Shown: in pieces, positions 26,891-35,258 of the stretch
Numbering within the stretch: the first letter of the stretch is position 1
Layout of the letters: each line of letters opens with the position of its first letter
Assembly: GCA_963763085.1 (NCBI GenBank)
Contig: CAVXNB010000002.1
Location: 51,514 to 115,513 of the forward strand
DNA length: 64,000 nucleotides
Source: CAVXNB01 sp963763085
GTDB lineage: Bacteria; Actinomycetota; Acidimicrobiia; Acidimicrobiales; Bog-793
Direction of reading: 5' to 3'
The notes under the pieces: model-generated
Told to the model about the DNA's origin: nothing
What the model saw: only the letters and a program-made list of their open reading frames with translations
The model's database searches: none
Made by a program: the position numbers and the translations under genes

Positions 26891-28606
26891 TCAGCCCGTA
26901 AGGGCGTCTCCCGGCCGGATCGGGTCGACGCCACTGTGCCGACGTCCCATGCGGTCGATCAGCACCCCGTTCGGGCGCCCGAAGTAGCCGGTCGTGGGGA
27001 GCTCCTCGACGATCTGGGCCTCGAAGCCGGCCTCGCGGACCGAGTCCACGGTTCCGTCCGGCCATCGGAGGTCGACGTAAGCCGGGCTGATCTCCGCATG
27101 AAGGCGAGGCTCCTCGACCGCTTCCTGGAGACTCACTCTCCCGGTGGCCAGCGCAGCGACGATCTGGGCCATGCAGGAGATGATGCGTGGTCCGCCCGAG
27201 GCGCCGACCGCTGCCATGGGGCCGCGGTCGTCGCAAAGCACGAGCGGACACATGGCGCTGAGTACCATGAGCCCGCCACGGATGCCGTTGCGGGCCTCCG
27301 GGCGCGGGTCGAAATAGCCCATTCCGTTGTTGAGGAGCACTCCGGTGCCGGGATCGAGGAGCCGTGCGCCCCACGAGTTCAGGATCGTGCCGGTGACCGA
27401 CGCCAGGTTGCCGTCCCGATCCCCGGCGCTCATGTGAGACGTGTGACCCACGGCAGGCGAGTGGCCGGCCGGAGCCGGACCGGCGGACGTCTCCGACGAG
27501 AACTTCGCCGGGTCGGATCTCGCCTCGCCTGCGAGCTCGGCGGCGATCCTGGCGTGCGCGTAGTCGCGCGACGACAACCCGTCCCAGGGGATCGGAATTC
27601 CGGGGTCGGTCGTCATGTACTCGTAGCGGTCGGCAAAGGCGAGAAACTGCGCCCGCACCCAGGCGACGGCGTCGCGATGGTCGGCTTCGCCCTCCGGAGC
27701 GCCGTCCCGTCGCATGAGCGCGTCGTAGCCGTACAGCATCTGCAGGAGGGTCGGGAGGCCCGAATGCGGCGCTCCGACGACATCGAACGGACCGAACCTG
27801 GCGACGAGCGGCGGCTCCAGCACGATCGGGCGGTATCGAGCCAGGTCGTGCTCGTCGAGCACGCCGCCGCCCTGTCGGATGCACTCAACGATCGAGGCGC
27901 CGATCGGCCCGCGGTAGAAGGCGTCCGAGCCTCCGGCGCCGATTGCCTCGAGCGTCTCGGACAGCTTGGTCTGCACGATCCGCTGGGCGGGCATCGAGCT
28001 CGGCCCGCGGAGCGGGATGCCTCCGGGGAGGAAGATCTCCGAGCAACCGGGATCGCGCAGCAGGCTCTTCGCATCGCCGGTGAGGAAGGCAGCGGTGTAC
28101 CAATTCACCCGGACCCCCTCGGCCGCGAGTCGCACCGCCGGCTGGAACACCCGCTCGCGGGGAAGCCGGCCGTAGCCCTCGTGGGCCGCCAGGAGTCCGG
28201 CCACCGTTCCAGGAACAGCGACCGACTTCGCGCCGTAGAGGTTGACGTGCCCGACGACAGCGGGCCAGTCGAAGACGCCGAGGCGGCCCGTCTTCGGCTC
28301 CGGCGGGGCTAGCGGGTACTGCTCACTGCGCACGGCCATGGGCGACACCATGTGACCCTCAACGGTGATCAGACGGTCGGGATCACGCAGGGCGATAGTC
28401 ATCGTGACGCTCCCACCGAGACCGGCCGACCACGGCTCAGCGACGCCTTCGGCCAACGCCATGGCCACCGCAGCATCGACGGCATTGCCCCCCGCGTCCA
28501 GGATCTCAGCCCCGGCTCGGGCGACGCTGCGATCCGGAGCCGTGACCAGCCCGTCGTCGGTGACGACTTCGGTGGCGTGATATGTGCGCGTAACCCTCGC
28601 TACCAT
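26891..28606 (-). CDS. Gamma-glutamyltranspeptidase family protein
   Basis: 571 residues, close to the standard GGT length (about 580). It is an autocatalytically cleaved Ntn-hydrolase: the region before the small subunit reads VGHTSHMSAGDRDGNLAS, with the Thr of TSH as expected nucleophile (TTH in most). Other features: ILDAGGNAVDAAVAMAL, AKSVAVPGTVAGLL, SGGPRIIS. No signal peptide is seen, so it is probably cytoplasmic. Some family members are amidases or acylases acting on other acyl groups rather than glutathione. Divergent from a second GGT-like gene, sharing box E. Confidence 0.9.
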   Translation of the reverse strand: MVARVTRTYHATEVVTDDGLVTAPDRSVARAGAEILDAGGNAVDAAVAMALAEGVAEPWSAGLGGSVTMTIALRDPDRLITVEGHMVSPMAVRSEQYPLAPPEPKTGRLGVFDWPAVVGHVNLYGAKSVAVPGTVAGLLAAHEGYGRLPRERVFQPAVRLAAEGVRVNWYTAAFLTGDAKSLLRDPGCSEIFLPGGIPLRGPSSMPAQRIVQTKLSETLEAIGAGGSDAFYRGPIGASIVECIRQGGGVLDEHDLARYRPIVLEPPLVARFGPFDVVGAPHSGLPTLLQMLYGYDALMRRDGAPEGEADHRDAVAWVRAQFLAFADRYEYMTTDPGIPIPWDGLSSRDYAHARIAAELAGEARSDPAKFSSETSAGPAPAGHSPAVGHTSHMSAGDRDGNLASVTGTILNSWGARLLDPGTGVLLNNGMGYFDPRPEARNGIRGGLMVLSAMCPLVLCDDRGPMAAVGASGGPRIISCMAQIVAALATGRVSLQEAVEEPRLHAEISPAYVDLRWPDGTVDSVREAGFEAQIVEELPTTGYFGRPNGVLIDRMGRRHSGVDPIRPGDALTG

Positions 28607-28665
28607 CGCTACCTCTCGGTCGCTCGATCTGAGGCAGGCACCGGCATCAAGCGGCGCTCAAGGAA

Positions 28666-28681
28666 AATAGTACACTCTATG
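28666..28681. promoter_or_regulatory. Island operator box E (reverse strand CATAGAGTGTACTA)
   Basis: Located in the 134-base gap between two divergent gamma-glutamyltranspeptidase-like genes. The 12 bases CATAGAGTGTAC are identical to box D. Confidence 0.7.
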
Positions 28682-28740
28682 TTTGCCTCGTCGTCAAGCC
28701 GGCGCCGGGTCCTGGGGGAGGGACGGTTATCGTAAATCCG

Positions 28741-30155
28741 ATGGCGAGAGGCGTAATTGCTGCCAGCGATCCGCGCGCGGCGCGTGCCGGGGCTGACGTC
28801 CTCGCATCAGGCGGCAATGCGGTCGACGCGGCGGTGGCGGCCGTGCTCGTGCTGTACGTGGTCGAGCCCCACGCATGCGGCCCAGGGGGGACGCGTTCCT
28901 GCTCGTCGCCGAACCGGGAGGCGACGTCGAGGCGCTCGACGGCTCGGGAGCCGTGCCTGCCGGTCTCACTTCGGCAGCAATCGCCGCAGACGGCCTCGAC
29001 AACGTCCCGGTCCGGGGCGGCCGGTCAGTGACGGTGCCGGGCGCGGTTGGACTGCTGGAGGAGGCGCTGCGGCGCTACGGGACAAGAACCATGGCCGACC
29101 TGGTCGGTCCGGCCCTCGACCTGGCGCGCGACGGCTTCGGTGCGCGCCGCACCCTCGCCGAGACGAGCGCCCGGGCGGCAACGGAGATCGCGAAGGATCC
29201 GGTGCTGGGCCCCCTGTATGCGCCCGACGGAATTCCCTTGAAAATTGGCCAGGTGGTGAGGAATCCGGTGCTGGGCGACCTCCTGGAACGCCTCGCGACC
29301 GAGGGCACGGACGAGTTCTACCGCGGCTCGATCGCCGAGGCGATCGTCGCCCGCGTGCAAGACGACGGCGGCTATCTCTCTCTCGGCGACATGGGGGCGT
29401 ACACGACCCTGGCCGTGCAGCCGCAGTCGGCCATGTTCCGTGGCGCGTGCGTGTGGGAGCTGCCCCTGCCTACTCAGGGTCCTGCAGTCCTCGCCGCGCT
29501 CGGTGCCATCGAGCCCGAGGATGCCTCGGACAACGACCTCGTCCTCGGGGCGATCCGCGACGGGCTGCGGGAGTGCGGCATCGACCTCGACCGCCGCCCC
29601 GGCCAGCCTCCGGCCGCGGCGGGACCGAAGGACACGACCTATCTCGCAGTCATCGACGGCGAGGGTCGCGTGGCGTCGATGATCACGAGCATCTTCGCCG
29701 ACTTCGGATCGCATCTGGGAATCGCGGAGCTGGGCGGACCGATTCACAACCGGGCCGCGACGTTCTTCGCCATGGGCCTGTCTCCGCGCCCCGGCAAGCC
29801 GCCGCACACGACCATCCCGGCCATCGTCACCCGTCAGGGGACGCCCGAGTACGCCCTCGGCCTCGCCGGGGGCTACGTCCAGGCACAGGTGCAGGTCCAG
29901 CTGCTGATTCATCTTCTCGACAAGGGTGCAGAGCCGCAGGATGCGATTGACGCCCCTCGCATGCGGATCCTCTTCGGAGGCGAGATCGCCCTGGAGCCTG
30001 GCCACCCGCTGGCGTTGAAATATCCCGATGCGGTCGGCCGGCCGACCGGCGCGGAGGGTTATGGCGGAGCGCAAGTAGCTGCGAACTACGGTGGGCGACT
30101 CCGCGCCGGTGCCGATCCGAGGCGTGACGGGTCCGTCGTCGAGCTCGGTCGTTAG
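28741..30155 (+). CDS. Second gamma-glutamyltranspeptidase-like protein, apparent frameshift
   Basis: Starts MARGVIAASDPRAARAGADVLASGGNAVDAAVAAVL, a clean GGT N-terminus, then changes frame within the G hexamer at about 28885-28890 (PHACGPGG to DAFLLVAEPGG). Adding one G gives a 471-residue protein. The expected nucleophile region reads KDTTYLAVIDGEGRVAS, so the second Thr of TTY would replace TTH; the following FADFGS, HTTIPAI and GLAGGYVQAQ are C-terminal family segments. It is 100 residues shorter than its divergent neighbour and clearly not a recent copy of it. Possibly a different acylase subfamily. Confidence 0.82.
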
Positions 30156-30177
30156 CCCTTAGCCGCCCATTCGGGCC

Positions 30178-30942
30178 TCAGCCAAGCATGTGGACGCCGC
30201 CGTCGACGACGAGCACCTGACCGGTGACGAACCTCGACTGATCACTGACGAGGAACAGGAGCGGGCCGACCAGGTCTTCGGGCTGACCGTTCCGCTTCAG
30301 GCACTGCTGGCCGACGAACATCTCGAGTCCCTTCTCACCGATCTGGCCGAGGGTCGATGGCGTCGCGATGCAGCCGGGAGCGATGGCGTTGACGCGGATG
30401 TTGTGGGCACCCAGGTCCTTGGCCATCGTCTTGGTGAGCACGTTCACGGCTCCCTTCGACGTGCAGTAATGGGGCATCGAGGCGCCGGCCAGGTAGGCGC
30501 CGATCGAGGACTGGTTGACGATGGCCCCGCCACCACGGTCCACCATCGAGGGCGTGGCGGCCTTGGAGAGCAGGAACATGCTCGTGAGGTTCACCGCCAT
30601 GATCCTGTTCCAGTACTCGAGCGACGTGTCCGCCAGGTGGCCCTTCTCGACTCCCCCCCAGATCCCCGCGTTGTTGACAAGAATGTCGATCCCGCCGAGA
30701 TGCTCGAGGACTCTGTCCACGAGATTCTGCACGCTCGCCTCGGAAGCGACGTCGGTCTCGACGAAGATGGCCTTGCCCCCCGCGTCTGCGATCAGCCCAG
30801 CGGTCTCTTCCCCGTGCGGGCGATCGATGTCCGCGACGGCGACAGCGGCGCCCGCCTCCGCCAGCCCTTCCGCGTAGGCGCGCCCGATCCCCTGGGCGGC
30901 GCCCGTGACGATCGCCACCTTGCCCGACAACTCCACTGACAT
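30178..30942 (-). CDS. Short-chain dehydrogenase/reductase
   Basis: 254 residues of the classical SDR type: GAAQGIGRAYAEG (cofactor), NNAGIWGG, catalytic Ser and YCTSKGAV (YxxxK), C-terminal GQVLVVDGGVHMLG. The Asp at VADIDRP after the second strand suggests NAD preference. ATG after GAGAGGAG. Last gene of the large transporter operon, 28 bases after the aldehyde dehydrogenase; an alcohol/ketone step linked with the aldehyde step is likely. Confidence 0.9.
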   Translation of the reverse strand: MSVELSGKVAIVTGAAQGIGRAYAEGLAEAGAAVAVADIDRPHGEETAGLIADAGGKAIFVETDVASEASVQNLVDRVLEHLGGIDILVNNAGIWGGVEKGHLADTSLEYWNRIMAVNLTSMFLLSKAATPSMVDRGGGAIVNQSSIGAYLAGASMPHYCTSKGAVNVLTKTMAKDLGAHNIRVNAIAPGCIATPSTLGQIGEKGLEMFVGQQCLKRNGQPEDLVGPLLFLVSDQSRFVTGQVLVVDGGVHMLG

Positions 30943-30970
30943 CGCAACTCCTCTCGGAAGAACCCGAGGC

Positions 30971-32446
30971 TCAGCTCAGGTCGATGTAGACGTTCTTCGT
31001 CCGTACGTATTCGAGGAGGCCCTCGAGTCCACCTTCCCGGCCGAAGCCGCTCTGCTTGTTCCCTCCAAAGGGGGCATTCGGAGGCATCGGCGGGAACCCG
31101 TTGACGCCGATCCATCCCGCTTCGAGCGCCTCTGCCACGCGATGGGCACGTTTCAGGTCGTTCGTCCACAGATAGCCGGCAAGTCCGAACTTGGTGTCAT
31201 TGGCGACGGCGACGGCCTCGTCCTCGTCGGCTACGGGCGAGACCGCCAGGACCGGGCCGAAAACCTCTTGCTCCGCGAGCTGGCTCGCCGGGTCGACGTC
31301 CGCGAAGACGGTCGGCTCGATGAAATAGCCCGCCGCCAGCTCTCCCCCTGCACGCGAGCCACCGGTCATGAGGCGGGGGCCTTCAGCCACGGCCTGCTCG
31401 ACCACTCCCAAGATGCGATTGCAGGCCGCCTCGTTGATGACCGGGCCCATCTGGGTAGCCGGGTCGAACGGATCGCCCAGCACGATCGACGAGGCTCTCT
31501 TGACGATTCGATCGAGGAAGTCCTTATAAACGCTCTCTTCGACCAGGATCCTCGTCGGCAGGTTGCAGCCTTGCCCGCTGCCTGCCCGCAGCGTCATCTG
31601 GGAGGCCATGTCGGCGGCGGCGTCGAGGTCGGCGTCGCCGAACACGAGGTCGGCGGACTTGCCGCCCAACTCGAGGAGGACGGGCGTGAGGTTGCGTGCG
31701 GCCTGCTCCATCACCCTTCGAGCCGTGCCCCCGCCGCCAGTGAAGCTGATCTTGTCCACGTCCACGTGCGACACCAGCGCCTCACCTGCCTCCGGCCCCC
31801 CGGTGACCACGTTGACGACCCCAGGCGGGAGGCCGGCCTCAAGGCAGATACGAGCGAAGATCTGGGGCGAGAACGGAGCAAGTTCCGACGGTTTGAGCAC
31901 GACGCAGTTGCCGGCCGCCAAGGCCGGAGCGACCTTCATCGCCGCCGACGCGACCGGCGCATTCCAAGGGACGATGATCGCGACGACTCCGTAGGGCTCC
32001 GGGAGCGAGTAGTCGAGCGAGCGCGCCGAGTAGGCCGGCGGCGTCACGCCGGACAGCTTGTCGACCCAGCCGGCGTAGTAGTGGAAGTACTCCGCCGCCA
32101 GCCATCTGCCGCCCGGCGCCGGCTTTTTGAACGGGGTGCCGGCCTCGAGCGAACGAACCGTGCTGTGCTCGAGGACGCGTTCTTCGAGGAGCGAGGCGAT
32201 CCTCTCCAGCACGCCGCGCCGACGCTGGGCCGTCCACCGGCGCCATTCGGGGAGAGCGGCGCGGGCAGCGCGAACGGCCTCGTCGACCTCGTCGGGGCCG
32301 GCGAGGGCGAACGGTCCGAGGGCGGTGCCCTTGGCGGGATTGACGTGGACGCCAGTCCCGGCCGAAGTGGTCGTCGCCCACCGGTCGCCTATGAGAAGCG
32401 CCCCGTCGGGCACGAGCCTGTCGTGATCAACATCAGCGGCCTGCAC
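30971..32446 (-). CDS. NAD(P)-dependent aldehyde dehydrogenase
   Basis: 491 residues, GTG start with GGAGGTGA. Catalytic Cys in GSGQGCNLP, general base Glu in LELGGKSADLVF, cofactor segments IIVPWNAP and SFTGGGGTARRV, C-terminal PFGGNKQSGFGREGG. Oxidises an aldehyde to the acid. It stands between the MFS-LivF fusion and an SDR in one operon, so it probably acts on an intermediate derived from the imported compound. Confidence 0.94.
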   Translation of the reverse strand: MQAADVDHDRLVPDGALLIGDRWATTTSAGTGVHVNPAKGTALGPFALAGPDEVDEAVRAARAALPEWRRWTAQRRRGVLERIASLLEERVLEHSTVRSLEAGTPFKKPAPGGRWLAAEYFHYYAGWVDKLSGVTPPAYSARSLDYSLPEPYGVVAIIVPWNAPVASAAMKVAPALAAGNCVVLKPSELAPFSPQIFARICLEAGLPPGVVNVVTGGPEAGEALVSHVDVDKISFTGGGGTARRVMEQAARNLTPVLLELGGKSADLVFGDADLDAAADMASQMTLRAGSGQGCNLPTRILVEESVYKDFLDRIVKRASSIVLGDPFDPATQMGPVINEAACNRILGVVEQAVAEGPRLMTGGSRAGGELAAGYFIEPTVFADVDPASQLAEQEVFGPVLAVSPVADEDEAVAVANDTKFGLAGYLWTNDLKRAHRVAEALEAGWIGVNGFPPMPPNAPFGGNKQSGFGREGGLEGLLEYVRTKNVYIDLS

Positions 32447-32481
32447 GATTCACCTCCACTCGATCCACCCGATTTGCACGC

Positions 32482-34719
32482 TCACTCCAATGCCCGGCTC
32501 GCACCCTCGAGGAACACCGAGCGCAACAAGTCAGGCCGCGCCAGCAGCTCTTTCGACGGGCCGTCGAAACGGATCTCCCCCTTCTCCATGAAGTAGGCGT
32601 GATCCACCAGACTGAGGGCGATGTTCACCGACTGCTCGACGAGCACGATCGCCGTGCCGCCCGCATTGATCTGACGGACCATGTCGAGCAGGGCACCGAC
32701 GACGATCGGAGCCAACCCGAGCGACAGCTCGTCGATCAGCAGCAGGCGTGGCGGAACGATCACCGCCTTGCCTAGAGCGAGCATCTGCTGCTGGCCACCT
32801 GAAAGCGTGACGGCCAGCTGGTTGCGGTGCTCGGCCAGGACGGGAAAGGCCTCCAGGGCTGCGTCGACGCCTCGGTCGACTGCGGCCCGGTTGCGACCGA
32901 GCGAGTAGCCGTAGACGCGGAGGTTGTCAACCACCGACAGCGATCCGAAGACGGCGCGCCCGCTCGGGATGTGCGAGATCCCGAGGCCGACTCTCCGCTC
33001 GCAGTCGAGGAACGTGATGTCGTCGCCGCTGCAGTACACCCGCCCTCGAGAGGGGATACCGAGGCCCGAGATCACCCGGAGCAGGGTCGACTTGCCCGCT
33101 CCGTTCGTTCCGAGCAGGGCCACCATCTCCCCCTCGGCGACGGCGAAGTTGACATCGAAAAGTACCTGCACCCCCGAGTATGCGAAGTCGACATGACGAC
33201 AGGCGAGCATGGGCAGAGGCACGCCTTGCAATTTCAGGGTCTTGACCTCCTCCGTCTCGACGATGTCGTCGATCATGCGATCGATGTCGCGGTTGACCGT
33301 CTTGCGGGCGCTTCGCAGCACGAGCACGGCCACGCACCCGGGGACCGAGAGGAAGGCCACCGCGGCCGGGATGCCGAATCGTCGGTCTATGCCTCCGAGG
33401 ATGGCCAGTCCACCCAATCCACCGACCCCGTCCAGGAAGAGCGCGCTCAGGGCGGTGACGTGCGTCTTGGCATTCGGTGGAGCGACCGACATGATCAACA
33501 TGAGTAGTGAGGGGAACACGACCGCTCCTGCGCCCGTGGTGATACAGAACCCGATCACCAGAACGGCGAAGTTGGGCACGATGACCGCGGCCAGCAGGCT
33601 CAGGACCATGAGCAGGCCCATCTTGACGATGAACGAGATCAGCTTGACCGGATCCATCTGGAACAGCCTCTCGCTGTGGCGGCTGTAGAGCAGCAGCACC
33701 GGGATCGCGGCCACCGACGTCCCGGCGAGGAAGAGTCCCCGCGCGCCGGGGCCCATCCCCCATTGTTCCTCGAGGTAGAAGAAGATAAATGTCTCGAGCG
33801 GAATCAGCCACATCCCGAAGATGGCGTAGGCGGTGAAGATCCGGCGCAGCGTCGGCACCTGGATCAGTCGCCGCATCGTCTCGAAGAACCGGAGCGAGGT
33901 CTTCTCGTCGGGAGCCTCCACGCCAGATTCGTCCTGCACGCCGCCGAGCTCCGCGCGGACTTGCTTGCGAACGGGCTCCTCCTCCCACTTGCCGAGGCCC
34001 GGGTCGCGCAAACCGAGGCTGAAGAGCGTCGCGCCGAAGGCGACGAAGGCCATGGCCACGAAAACTCCGCGCCAGGTGTAACCGAGCAGCGTCGCCACGA
34101 GGCCCACCATCAGCGGTGCCACGATCTGGCCGACCTTGATCGCGCCCCGGTGCCACATCTGGGCACGGACGCGCATCGGAGGCGGATAGGAGTCCATCAG
34201 GAAAGCAGGCTGCACCGTCTTGGTCGATCCGCTCGCAAATCCGTTGAGGACCAGCACGAGCAGCATTCCCCATGCGCTGATGACGAATCCCGTGAACAAG
34301 GTCGCGCTCGTCCAGAGGAATCCGCACGTGATGATGATCAGGGCGCGGCGCGGTTTGCGCTGGGTATAGGCCGCCATCGGCAAGGCCCCGACGGTGATCA
34401 TGAGCTGGTTGACGGCAATGAGCGCACCAAGAGCAGCCGCGCTCATTCCCAACGATCTGCTGATGTCGGGGCCGAGCACCTGGAAGCCGTAGAGCTGGAG
34501 CTGGTCCGCGACCGCAAGGCCACCGATGGCGAGCAGCGGGTACCAACCTACGCCGTAGCGGCGCATGTCCTGGCGAAGCGACTCGACCCGTTTGTCTCCG
34601 GTGACACCGATCGTCGCGCGCGATATCCCCCGGAGACTCTCCTGCTCTTCGGCGATCGAGTCGAGTACCTCGGCGTCGGCGTCCTTTGAGAGCGTTCCCT
34701 TCTTCGGAGGCGCTGCCAT
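32482..34719 (-). CDS. MFS transporter fused to a LivF-type ABC ATPase
   Basis: 745 residues. After about 60 cytoplasmic residues comes a major-facilitator region (about 60-480) with roughly 12 hydrophobic helices in two halves separated by a charged loop (GLGKWEEEPVRKQVR). Then follows a complete ABC ATPase of the branched-chain amino-acid LivF type: Walker A GTNGAGKST about 537-545, signature LSGGQQQM about 639, Walker B LLLIDE about 660, H-loop position replaced by VEQSVN as in LivF. The remaining Liv parts (H, M, G) are one protein encoded upstream, and no separate LivF is present, so this ATPase domain presumably serves that importer. The MFS half is extra and its role is unknown. Start ATG after AAGGAG. 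Confidence 0.9.
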   Translation of the reverse strand: MAAPPKKGTLSKDADAEVLDSIAEEQESLRGISRATIGVTGDKRVESLRQDMRRYGVGWYPLLAIGGLAVADQLQLYGFQVLGPDISRSLGMSAAALGALIAVNQLMITVGALPMAAYTQRKPRRALIIITCGFLWTSATLFTGFVISAWGMLLVLVLNGFASGSTKTVQPAFLMDSYPPPMRVRAQMWHRGAIKVGQIVAPLMVGLVATLLGYTWRGVFVAMAFVAFGATLFSLGLRDPGLGKWEEEPVRKQVRAELGGVQDESGVEAPDEKTSLRFFETMRRLIQVPTLRRIFTAYAIFGMWLIPLETFIFFYLEEQWGMGPGARGLFLAGTSVAAIPVLLLYSRHSERLFQMDPVKLISFIVKMGLLMVLSLLAAVIVPNFAVLVIGFCITTGAGAVVFPSLLMLIMSVAPPNAKTHVTALSALFLDGVGGLGGLAILGGIDRRFGIPAAVAFLSVPGCVAVLVLRSARKTVNRDIDRMIDDIVETEEVKTLKLQGVPLPMLACRHVDFAYSGVQVLFDVNFAVAEGEMVALLGTNGAGKSTLLRVISGLGIPSRGRVYCSGDDITFLDCERRVGLGISHIPSGRAVFGSLSVVDNLRVYGYSLGRNRAAVDRGVDAALEAFPVLAEHRNQLAVTLSGGQQQMLALGKAVIVPPRLLLIDELSLGLAPIVVGALLDMVRQINAGGTAIVLVEQSVNIALSLVDHAYFMEKGEIRFDGPSKELLARPDLLRSVFLEGASRALE

Positions 34720-34730
34720 GTGGCTCCTTG

Positions 34731-35258
34731 CTACTGCGAGTTGTTGAAGAGTGTGAAGAAATCGACATACCAGGACGAGGATCCGAGGCGGTGATTCGTG
34801 CTGTCCATCAACACGACGACGATCTCGTGATCCTCTTTCGTCCCGTTGCGCGTGGTCGAGGGCAGGAGTTCCGGCAGCGAGGTGATCAGCAATCTCGGCT
34901 TCGCCGTGAGGAACACGTAGTTCTCCGCCAGATAGGCCTCATTGGGACAACCCGGCGTCGCCTGGCACGTGGAATCCCCGAGGACGCGCAGGCCCGCTCC
35001 GGGTGGCATCGGCTGCCGGTCGACAAAGACGGCGAAGTAGTCGTTGCCGCCCTGGATCGTGTTAGGCCCGTAATTGAAGTCCTTGACCGTCCACCGCAAC
35101 ATGAAGGGAACCTTGACGACCGACAGCGTGGCGGGATTCGTGATCGAGATGCGATTGTCCTGACGGAACTCGAGGCCACTGATTGCACAGGACGACAGGA
35201 CGAGAGACAGGCTCGCCGCCACCAGCGCTCCTCGGATCGCGGGTCGGCACCGGATCAT
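34731..35258 (-). CDS. Small lipoprotein of unknown function in the Liv operon
   Basis: 175 residues with a lipoprotein signal: basic MIRCRPAIR, hydrophobic core, lipobox LSSC, then a soluble domain. It has a possible disulfide pair (CQATPGC) and many beta-prone segments (VPFMLRWTVKDF, DYFAVFVDRQPM). I do not recognise the family. Its ATG overlaps the stop of the LivHMG gene by 4 bases (ATGA) and its stop is 11 bases before the MFS-LivF gene, so it is translationally tied to the transporter. An accessory or docking factor is a fair guess, not a demonstrated role. Confidence 0.85.
   Translation of the reverse strand: MIRCRPAIRGALVAASLSLVLSSCAISGLEFRQDNRISITNPATLSVVKVPFMLRWTVKDFNYGPNTIQGGNDYFAVFVDRQPMPPGAGLRVLGDSTCQATPGCPNEAYLAENYVFLTAKPRLLITSLPELLPSTTRNGTKEDHEIVVVLMDSTNHRLGSSSWYVDFFTLFNNSQ

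Noticed and set aside
30905..32596. Long plus-strand open frame opposite the aldehyde dehydrogenase
   Set aside because: Antisense shadow; the opposite strand encodes a complete aldehyde dehydrogenase with all active-site motifs.
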